Source: JANOBD01 sp031411495
GTDB lineage: Bacteria; Planctomycetota; Phycisphaerae; Tepidisphaerales; Tepidisphaeraceae
Direction: 5' to 3'
Assembly (NCBI GenBank): GCA_031411495.1
Contig: JANOBD010000126.1
Location: 1-5,485 of the forward strand
DNA: 5,485 bases
The notes beneath the pieces are model-generated. The model saw nothing but the letters and a program-made list of their open reading frames with translations. It had not been told where the DNA came from and made no database searches. Positions 1 through 5,485 of the stretch are shown in pieces (position 1 is the stretch's first letter; each line of letters starts with the position of its first letter). The position numbers and the translations under genes are program-made.

Positions 1-987
1 GAAGACCTGCTGGACATGAGCCGAATCATCAGCGGCAAGGTGCGGCTCGACGTGCAGCGTCTGGACCTTACGGCGATCGTGCAAGCGGCGGTGGAAACCG
101 CACGGCCGACCGCCGAGGCGAAGAGCATCAAGCTGAAGTCGGTCATCGACCCGCTCAATGGGGTCGCCGTGAGCGGCGATCCGAACCGGCTGCAACAAGT
201 GCTGTGGAACCTGCTCACGAACGCGATCAAGTTCACGCCGAAGGGCGGTAACGTGCAGGTGCTGCTCGAACGTGTGAACTCTCACCTTGAGATCAGCGTA
301 ATCGACACGGGCGAGGGGATCAGACCGGAATTCCTGCCGTACGTGTTCGATCGCTTCCGGCAGGCGGATGCGTCGATTACCCGTCGCCACGGCGGGTTGG
401 GCCTCGGACTTAGCATCGTCAAGCAACTCGCCGAACTGCACGGCGGTTCGATTCGCGTCAAGAGCATGGGCGAAGGGCACGGCTCGACATTCATCGTGTC
501 GCTCCCGCTGACGGTGACTCAGCCGGAAACGCAACAGGAAGCCGACCGGCGTCATCCGACAGCAGGCGGTAACGTTCCGAGACTTCAGATCGACATGTGC
601 GCCGACATCGCAGGGGTGAAGGTGTTGGTCGTGGACGACGAACCAGACGCGCGCGCGCTCGTGAAGCGGCTGCTTGAGGACTGCAAAGCTGTGGTGTACA
701 CGGCGGCGACGGCAGCCGAGGGGTTGGAGAAACTTCGGGCCGAACGTCCGGACGTGCTGCTTTCCGACGTGGGGATGCCGACCAGTGATGGCTACCAGTT
801 CATGCGGCAGGTGCGCGTGCTCCCTGAGGAGCAAGGCGGCAAGACGCCCTCACTGGCGCTGACTGCCTACGCCCGTGCCGAAGACCGAATGCAGGCCATC
901 CGTGCGGGCTTCCAGATGCACGTGGCAAAGCCGGTCGAACCCGCCGAGTTGATCACGATGGTCGCGAGCCTCGCTGGTCGTGGCTGA
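1..987 (+). CDS. Hybrid sensor histidine kinase/response regulator, C-terminal part (5' end outside window)
   Basis: The reading frame is open from base 1 and the first residues (EDLLDMSRIISGK) match the end of the second HisKA helix. The protein therefore starts upstream, and the phosphoacceptor His lies outside the window. Counting from the Met at base 16, the HATPase_c domain covers about residues 20-165: N box QVLWNLLTNAIKF (61-73), G1 box DTGEGI (97-102), F box FDRFRQAD (111-118) and G2 box GGLGLGL (126-132). A linker of about 35 residues leads to a receiver domain (about 201-318) with acidic pair D207/D208, phospho-accepting D251 in LLSDVGMP, T283 and K305 in AKP. All key residues are present, so both domains look active. 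The kinase would use ATP to autophosphorylate and pass phosphate to its own receiver. No DNA-binding output domain follows, so a partner must carry the signal onward. The input signal cannot be judged. It appears unrelated in function to the defence-like genes downstream. Confidence 0.95.
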   Translation, partial: EDLLDMSRIISGKVRLDVQRLDLTAIVQAAVETARPTAEAKSIKLKSVIDPLNGVAVSGDPNRLQQVLWNLLTNAIKFTPKGGNVQVLLERVNSHLEISVIDTGEGIRPEFLPYVFDRFRQADASITRRHGGLGLGLSIVKQLAELHGGSIRVKSMGEGHGSTFIVSLPLTVTQPETQQEADRRHPTAGGNVPRLQIDMCADIAGVKVLVVDDEPDARALVKRLLEDCKAVVYTAATAAEGLEKLRAERPDVLLSDVGMPTSDGYQFMRQVRVLPEEQGGKTPSLALTAYARAEDRMQAIRAGFQMHVAKPVEPAELITMVASLAGRG

Positions 988-994
988 GGCTCGC
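964..994 (+). terminator. Perfect 9-bp inverted repeat over the kinase stop codon, possible terminator
   Basis: GCGAGCCTC (964-972) is the exact reverse complement of GAGGCTCGC (986-994), with a 13-base loop. The right arm includes the last two bases of the kinase TGA stop. The stem is GC-rich and would be stable in RNA. No run of T follows, so it is not a classical Rho-independent terminator; it could be a U-less terminator or a 3'-end-protecting hairpin. A second, weaker hairpin (ACGGGT 1002-1007 with GCCCGT 1017-1022, one G-T pair) lies just downstream. Position and symmetry are seen directly; the terminator role is inferred. Confidence 0.4.
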
Positions 995-1091
995 ACGATA
1001 CACGGGTACAGTTGGAGCCCGTTAAAGATTCTCGGCCATAAGCGCCGATTCTTGAAGGAGTTGAACATTCGATCGTCGTGATGCCGCTCCG

Positions 1092-1118
1092 TTGCAGGTG
1101 CTGGCAGTGTGGTAACAT
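1092..1118 (+). promoter_or_regulatory. Possible sigma70-type promoter with extended -10 for the methyltransferase operon
   Basis: TTGCAG (1092-1097) resembles a -35 box. TGGTAACAT (1110-1118) fits the extended -10 pattern TGnTAnnnT, with -10 hexamer TAACAT. The spacer is 15 bases, shorter than the ideal 17, but an extended -10 can tolerate a poor -35. Transcription would begin near 1125. That is incompatible with translation from GTG 1109 and would favour the ATG at 1175, giving a leader of about 50 bases. This is the only reasonable promoter-like match I see between 988 and 1175; it is a motif reading by eye. Confidence 0.3.
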
Positions 1119-3832
1119 GCGCGCCACTGGGAGCTGGAATAGGAACGACAGACACCATCGTCGCGGATGATTTGATGCGTTACCTGCCCGCGTGCGGGTA
1201 TGAGGCCTCCTTGCTGCGGCGCGAGCATCCGTTCCAGCACGGGGGACAGACCCGTGCAGTCGCGTGGGCCGCCTTCTCGCAAGTTCCGCCAGATGCTCGC
1301 TCCGCTTGCTTGGCTGCAACCGATTTCCCAACGGGATTCGCTGTAACGGACGCCGAGACATTTCGCGGTCTCGGAGCGCCGACGCTGTTCGCGTGCTCCG
1401 GCAATCGCATGTTCTGGTTTCAGCACGAGGTCGGCGGTAGCCGGCTGCTCGACACGATTGAATCGCGACACCTTCCCAATTTTTTCGACGAACGTCGAGC
1501 CGAATTTGCCCCGCAGCGAATCTATCGCGCAAAAACATCAGCCAAATTCGATGCCGGTCGGCAGCTCGATTTCGTCGATTTCGGGCTGATGCCGATCCTC
1601 GAACGCGAGACAGGTCAGCGACTCGGCGAAATGGTCGAGTCGTTGTTGTCCGTAGTGCACGAGTCGATGCCGGACACCAAGCCTTCGAAGCAGTTCGCGA
1701 GATGGCTGTTTCAATCGGCCTTCTGGCTGCTTGCCGCTCGGCTATTGCGCGACAAAAGCGTGCCATCTTTTAAGAACGTCAACGTGGGAGATCCGGACGA
1801 CGTGTTCGACCGTGTCGCTCGCCACTACGGTGCCAATGCACCGGTTATCTCCTCGGCAAAGGAACGCGCGGCAATCGCTGCCGCCGCAAGCCGCGCTGCC
1901 GCGTTCCCATCGCTCGGGAACGTCACCACGGAATCACTTGCGTACGTTTACGAGAACACACTCGTCTCGAAGGACACGCGGGAAGCACTCGGTACACACA
2001 GCACGCCACCTTGGCTTGTCGACTATGTCATGTGGCAATTGGCGCCGTGGATTGAGGAGCTAGCGCCAGACGCCCGCCACATTCTGGAGCCCGCGTGTGG
2101 CCATTCGGCTTTCCTTGTTGCGGGTGTGCGTCTGCTGCGAGAGATGTACGACGGCCCGTCCGACGACAAGTCACGACTGCGATACCTTCGCGACCACATT
2201 CACGGTGTCGAAGTGGACGACTTCGCACGCGAGATCGGGCGGTTGTCCCTTACGCTCGCCGACGTCCCTCATCCGAACGGCTGGAATCTGACGGCCGCAG
2301 ACATGTTTGCTGGCAATGACTTGGCACGGCAGGTCAAGCGCGCCGGAGTCGTGCTCTCGAACCCACCTTTTGAAGACTTCACCGCTGCCGAGCTTCGACA
2401 CTACAAGCGCCTACCGGGCCTCGGCATAGGCCACCTGAACAAGGCAGTCGAAGTCTTCGCAAGGACGATCGACAACCTTCCGGAGGGCGGTGTCTTCGGA
2501 CTCGTCGTGCCGCAGCTTGTGCTGAATGGCAAGGGGGCTCGCCAGCTCCGCGACCGTTTGCTTCGGCAGTACGAGCTACGCGAAATATGTCTGCTGCCGG
2601 ACAAAGTCTTCGAGAATTCCTCCGTGGAAACGGCGGTACTTCTTGGGCGTCGACGCCAACCCTCCATCCAGACCAGCGTGTATTACCGTCGAGTGCGCGA
2701 GTGGGACATGTCGGCCTTCGTCGAGCGTCTTGAGGCATCGTCCGAAGCGAAAGTGCCGCAATCGGGTTTCCTGCTCTCCGCAGATTTGAGCCTGAAGTTA
2801 GCGGATTTGCAGGAAGTCTGGGATGCATTAAAGACCCTTCCGAGATTGGGCGACGTTGCCACGGTGCAGAAGGGTTTCGAGTTCAAGTCAAAGTCCGAAT
2901 TGGACGGCCGAGTAGTCACGTCGAGCAAGCGTCATACTGGTTGGAGGCAGGCCGTGCTCCGTGCCGACGACGAATATCCGATCGTGCGTCTGCCGACGAC
3001 GGCTTGGATTGACTACTCGGCGGAAACGCTCCGAGAACGCGGTGGTGGAGCAAAGCCGGGACACCCTCAGGTCATCATCAATTACGCGCCAGTTTCTCGG
3101 AAGCCGTGGAGGTTGAAAGCAGCAGTCGATTCGACTGGCATTCCTGTCGCCAGCCGCTTTGTCGTGTGTCGACCAAAGGGTTTGGACTTAACGCTGGAAC
3201 TGCTCTGGGCGATTCTCAACTCGCCGGTAGCCAACGCTTACGCGTTCGCGACTTCGGGAAAGCGCCAGACGCTTCCGAAGGAGTGGCGTCAGTTCCCGAT
3301 GCCGAATCTGTCAAGCGATGACGCGATTGCGATCAGCAATGCGGCGAAACGATATCGGGAGACTGTTCAATCGAAAGACAGCGCCTTTTTCGGAGGGGCC
3401 GACGATGCAGCGGTCCGCGATGCGTTGATGGCGCTGGACGCTGAAATTCTCCGCGTCTACGACCTCTCGCCGCAATTGGAGCGAAAACTGCTCGCGCTGT
3501 TCGAGGGTGTTGAACGCGTTGGCGTTGGATGCAAGTTCAGCAGTTATCCGCTGGGTAGCGAGGCGTCGCATCTCCCATTGTACCTTCGTCTTCTTCTAAG
3601 TCGATATCAGGAACTAGCGGCTGCTAAGCTGGCGAACAAGCTGGGGAAAAGCGAGGGTGATGAGCTGCTCGCGATTCAAACCGCGTTTGACGCGTACGAA
3701 AGTCGACTCGATGGCGTTCATCCATTCCGTGAGTGGCTTCGCTCTTTCGACCGTCGAAACGCGACAGCTCGCGCAAAGATCGAAGCGCTTGAATCGCGCG
3801 TTGCGGGACGTCGTGCCGGCGGCAAAAGGTAG
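1109..3832 (+). CDS. N6-adenine DNA methyltransferase with large N-terminal domain and one target-recognition domain (restriction-modification type)
   Basis: This is a 907-residue protein if GTG 1109 is the start. ATG 1175 (residue 23, sequence MRYLPACGY) is an equally good or better start; neither has a strong ribosome binding site (AGG 1096-1098 for GTG, GGA 1165-1167 for ATG). Residues about 20-290 form a long N-terminal domain with hydrophobic strands (VAWAAF, SACLAA, PTLFACSGNRMFWF) resembling the layout of nuclease domains of type I/IIG restriction enzymes, but with no visible D...ExK set. The catalytic core follows: THSTPPWLVDYV (296-307), SAM-binding motif I ILEPACGHSAFL (325-336), GVEVDD (366-371), and catalytic motif IV SNPPF (417-421), the [DNS]PP[YF] signature of amino-methyltransferases acting on adenine N6. 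Residues about 575-735 look like a single target-recognition domain of the HsdS type: LPRLGDVATVQKGFEF (577-592), LNSPVANAYAF (703-713) and LPKEWRQFPMP (721-731). The last about 120 residues are largely helical. It should methylate, and perhaps recognise for restriction, a specific DNA site. It forms an operon with the HNH gene 8 bases downstream. The methyltransferase call is secure; the restriction role is inferred. Confidence 0.9.
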   Translation: MVTCAPLGAGIGTTDTIVADDLMRYLPACGYEASLLRREHPFQHGGQTRAVAWAAFSQVPPDARSACLAATDFPTGFAVTDAETFRGLGAPTLFACSGNRMFWFQHEVGGSRLLDTIESRHLPNFFDERRAEFAPQRIYRAKTSAKFDAGRQLDFVDFGLMPILERETGQRLGEMVESLLSVVHESMPDTKPSKQFARWLFQSAFWLLAARLLRDKSVPSFKNVNVGDPDDVFDRVARHYGANAPVISSAKERAAIAAAASRAAAFPSLGNVTTESLAYVYENTLVSKDTREALGTHSTPPWLVDYVMWQLAPWIEELAPDARHILEPACGHSAFLVAGVRLLREMYDGPSDDKSRLRYLRDHIHGVEVDDFAREIGRLSLTLADVPHPNGWNLTAADMFAGNDLARQVKRAGVVLSNPPFEDFTAAELRHYKRLPGLGIGHLNKAVEVFARTIDNLPEGGVFGLVVPQLVLNGKGARQLRDRLLRQYELREICLLPDKVFENSSVETAVLLGRRRQPSIQTSVYYRRVREWDMSAFVERLEASSEAKVPQSGFLLSADLSLKLADLQEVWDALKTLPRLGDVATVQKGFEFKSKSELDGRVVTSSKRHTGWRQAVLRADDEYPIVRLPTTAWIDYSAETLRERGGGAKPGHPQVIINYAPVSRKPWRLKAAVDSTGIPVASRFVVCRPKGLDLTLELLWAILNSPVANAYAFATSGKRQTLPKEWRQFPMPNLSSDDAIAISNAAKRYRETVQSKDSAFFGGADDAAVRDALMALDAEILRVYDLSPQLERKLLALFEGVERVGVGCKFSSYPLGSEASHLPLYLRLLLSRYQELAAAKLANKLGKSEGDELLAIQTAFDAYESRLDGVHPFREWLRSFDRRNATARAKIEALESRVAGRRAGGKR
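3824..3830 (+). promoter_or_regulatory. Ribosome binding site of the HNH gene, inside the methyltransferase end
   Basis: AAAAGGT at 3824-3830 overlaps the last codons and the first base of the TAG stop of the methyltransferase and sits about 11 bases before ATG 3841. The spacing is slightly long but it is the only purine-rich match. Its place within the upstream gene suggests translation of the two proteins is coupled from one mRNA. Confidence 0.45.
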
Positions 3833-3840
3833 TCGCACCC

Positions 3841-4425
3841 ATGATCCTTCATCGCCGCGATAATCCACCGAAGTACGCGGAATATGGCCGTTACAAGCCA
3901 CTGCTCCGCGCGGACTTCTGTTATCGCTGCGGCTACTGTCGCACGCACGAATCCACCTTCGGCTCCGTCCGGAACATGACGATAGACCATTTCCGACCGC
4001 GCTCCCGATTTCCAAGGTTAGCCGCGGAGTATTCGAACCTGCACTACTGTTGCAGCGAGTGCAACACCTACAAAGGCGATCGCTGGCCTACCGACGACGA
4101 GCTTGCAAACGAACATCGATTCATCGACGCGTGCGTCGACGACGTTGACGACCATTACGAATACGTCGACTTAGTTATTAAACCTCGTACGAGCCCCGGC
4201 GAATTCACCGCGGCGGTGCTGCGACTTGACCGGCCCATGCTTTTGACTCGCCGTCGGGCGATCGCAGCTCGGCGAGCAGAGATTGCTGTCATGCTCGATC
4301 GAATCGAGCGCATACGCATCGCCGCAGTCGAAGACCCTGGGACATTACTTGATGTCGATGCCGTCCGCGCAGATGTCCTGGATCAACTTCACGCGCTTGA
4401 TAACCCTTCGCCTTTGACGTCGTGA
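3841..4425 (+). CDS. HNH endonuclease, likely nuclease partner of the adjacent methyltransferase
   Basis: This 194-residue protein carries a zinc-stabilised HNH (beta-beta-alpha metal) nuclease domain in its N-terminal half. The zinc ligands appear as CGYC (Cys30, Cys33) and CSEC (Cys71, Cys74). The metal-binding/catalytic centre is TIDHFRP (Asp49-His50), followed by EYSNLHY (Asn66) and CNTYKGD (Asn75, Lys78). An extra Cys27 precedes the first pair. The pattern CxYC...IDHFRP(K/R)SRFP...Y.NL...C..CN..KG is familiar from HNH nucleases of defence and restriction loci. After the domain, FIDACVDD (94-101) and a C-terminal part with LRLDRPMLLTRRRA (127-140) match the usual tail of such proteins. 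The length is normal and all expected residues are present, so it should cut DNA using a divalent metal. It starts 8 bases after the methyltransferase stop, so co-expression is very likely. By inference it is the restriction subunit or effector, with site choice coming from the large protein. It is not a homing enzyme by context. Confidence 0.88.
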   Translation: MILHRRDNPPKYAEYGRYKPLLRADFCYRCGYCRTHESTFGSVRNMTIDHFRPRSRFPRLAAEYSNLHYCCSECNTYKGDRWPTDDELANEHRFIDACVDDVDDHYEYVDLVIKPRTSPGEFTAAVLRLDRPMLLTRRRAIAARRAEIAVMLDRIERIRIAAVEDPGTLLDVDAVRADVLDQLHALDNPSPLTS

Positions 4426-4440
4426 AATGAATACTAACGG

Positions 4441-5485
4441 TCAGGGGATTGGTGGGCCTTCTGGGCGCATGCGCAAGAACGCGTACTTTCGATCTTGAAC
4501 TGCCTTGAATCGGTAGTCCAGATACTCGACGAACACTTCCGGAATGTCGCGACTGATGCCCACCAGGACGCGTAGCTCTTGAAGGTCGAGGACATGCAAT
4601 CGCGCGCCAGATTTCTCAGAACCGGCCAAGAGCTGACCGCAAATCCCCTCCCAATCGAGAGCCGGCAGCATCTCCGACACCATGACGACGGCATGTCGAT
4701 GCGGATTGAGAGGAGAAGCCAATGTGAGGACTTTGCCTGTTTTCGTAAGCAGCGGCAAACCCGCGGTTAGATTCTTTATTGCGCCCACGAGCTGATCGAT
4801 GCCCTTGTCGATCTGCTTCTGGACACTCTTTGCGCGCCGTGCAGTGGTTCTCTCTAGGCTCGTAGTAAGAATCGCAGCCGTTTTCGCTTCAAAGAGGCAT
4901 TGGCCACTTTCACTTACTGCGAGGATGTCGGTCAATTCCCGTTGGTCCACCCCTTCTTGGACTTGGGGTGAATGAAACAGTTGCGCGCCGAATAGGTTCT
5001 CTAGCAGATGCCAAGTGGACTGCTCCAGTCCGTGACCTTCGTCAGGGTCATCCAGTGAGAAATCAATCACGTCGTCTTGGCCGATCGCACTCAACTTTAT
5101 CGTTTCAAAGCCGTGGAGTGTAAGCCCGACCTTTACACGTGTCGGCGCGTGATTAGATGCAATTGCGATAGTTGGATCTTCTAAGCCTTGAACCTCGTCC
5201 AGTACCTCAGAAAGAAGCTGTGTCCACGGTCCCGTATATCTCTGCTTCGCAGAGGCAACTAGCTTCATGGCCTTGGGTGCGCCTAGAGGATCAAGTGTGC
5301 ACAACGCGCGAGCTACGGGCCGACTCAGCTCATCGAAGAAAATCATTAGCGTCTCGCGGGAGCGAAGGATATTCTCGATCGCTAGCTGCTCTTCACCATG
5401 CCTGAGCACGCCCGACAGCATGAGCGGCGATTCCTGGTCATCAGCAATCGTCAGCGTGGTCGCGATCACGGTTCCGTCTCGGATT
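4441..5485 (-). CDS. Unrecognised protein with PD-(D/E)xK nuclease-like domain (5' end probably outside window)
   Basis: On the minus strand the frame is open to the window edge. A GTG at 5467-5469 could start a 342-residue protein, but five more codons upstream (IRDGT) read smoothly into what follows and no ribosome site is seen, so the gene most likely begins beyond 5485. Counting from that GTG, residues about 150-235 fit a PD-(D/E)xK nuclease fold: a helix with Glu157 (HLLENLFG), then RELTDILAVSE with Asp181, a hairpin, and CLFEAKT with Glu194-x-Lys196, followed by a helix with QKQIDKGIDQL (217-227) in the position of the Q-containing helix of this superfamily (as in Mrr/NERD-like domains). 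Residues 1-150 are of no family I know, and neither is the C-terminal part (HAVVMVSEML, RLHVLDLQELRVLVG), which looks alternating alpha/beta. No membrane segment or signal peptide is seen. The gene is convergent with the HNH gene, 15 bases away, and so has its own promoter. A DNA-cutting role is plausible; a link to the methyltransferase system rests on proximity only. Confidence 0.7.
   Translation of the reverse strand, partial: IRDGTVIATTLTIADDQESPLMLSGVLRHGEEQLAIENILRSRETLMIFFDELSRPVARALCTLDPLGAPKAMKLVASAKQRYTGPWTQLLSEVLDEVQGLEDPTIAIASNHAPTRVKVGLTLHGFETIKLSAIGQDDVIDFSLDDPDEGHGLEQSTWHLLENLFGAQLFHSPQVQEGVDQRELTDILAVSESGQCLFEAKTAAILTTSLERTTARRAKSVQKQIDKGIDQLVGAIKNLTAGLPLLTKTGKVLTLASPLNPHRHAVVMVSEMLPALDWEGICGQLLAGSEKSGARLHVLDLQELRVLVGISRDIPEVFVEYLDYRFKAVQDRKYAFLRMRPEGPPIP

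Noticed and set aside
1025..1055. Imperfect stem around TCGGC...GCCGA with AAGA/TCTT flanks, also a direct repeat GATTCT
   Set aside because: The paired core is only 5 bp and the outer pairs need unequal bulges, so it is not convincing as a terminator or operator.
1081..1170. Small + strand frame (29 codons, MPLRCRCWQCGN...) just before the methyltransferase, with CxC/CxxC residues
   Set aside because: The only strong purine-rich site (GAAGGAG, 1054-1060) is 20 bases upstream, too far. It overlaps the possible GTG start of the methyltransferase, and its composition looks like out-of-frame reading.
867..1766. Long minus-strand open frame (299 codons) opposite the kinase end and the methyltransferase start
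   Set aside because: The product is Arg/Ala/Ser-rich with no recognisable domain and lies opposite well-supported coding sequence on both sides. Such long antisense frames are expected in GC-rich DNA.
1109..1978. Active PD-(D/E)xK nuclease in the methyltransferase N-terminal domain (making it a self-contained type IIG enzyme)
   Set aside because: I looked for an acidic residue followed by ExK or DxK in the expected strand order and found none, so I did not call a nuclease there.
2379..2828. Minus-strand open frame (149 codons) opposite the methyltransferase core
   Set aside because: Arg/Pro-rich low-complexity product without domain features; it is a shadow of the region encoding SNPPF and the following conserved segments.
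4465..4474. Palindrome GCGCATGCGC near the end of the minus-strand gene
   Set aside because: It lies within coding sequence, is short, and such GC palindromes are expected by chance in GC-rich DNA; it has no loop or T run to act as a terminator.

Overview
The window comes from a GC-rich bacterium. The best clues are a hybrid sensor kinase with an ATPase and a terminal receiver domain, strong use of G/C at third codon positions, and GTG as a plausible start codon. A planctomycete or a GC-rich proteobacterium would fit, but the sequence alone does not settle the lineage. There is no rRNA, tRNA, insertion sequence, integrase or CRISPR array. Almost every base is coding.

Layout. Bases 1-987 (+) are the C-terminal part of a hybrid histidine kinase/response regulator that begins outside the window. 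Its stop codon lies inside a perfect 9-bp inverted repeat (964-994), which may end its transcript. A short non-coding gap (988 to about 1174) holds a weaker hairpin and a possible extended -10 promoter. Next comes a two-gene operon on the + strand. The first gene (1109-3832; the true start may be ATG 1175) encodes an N6-adenine DNA methyltransferase of about 885-907 residues, with a long N-terminal domain, an amino-methyltransferase core and a single target-recognition domain. Eight bases later, the second gene (3841-4425) encodes a 194-residue zinc-binding HNH endonuclease. Tail-to-tail with it, 15 bases away, is a gene on the minus strand (4441 to beyond 5485) whose product carries a PD-(D/E)xK nuclease-like signature and is otherwise unrecognised.

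How the genes may work together. The methyltransferase and HNH gene look like a restriction-modification pair. The large protein would supply target recognition and protective adenine methylation, and the small HNH protein the cut. The N-terminal domain of the methyltransferase has the outline of a restriction-nuclease fold, but I see no D...ExK catalytic set, which would explain why a separate nuclease is encoded beside it. The convergent PD-(D/E)xK gene could be a further defence component, but it is transcribed separately and the link is only by position. The kinase at the left is probably a flanking housekeeping or signalling gene and not part of the system. The boundary of the likely accessory segment falls in the gap around 988-1108.
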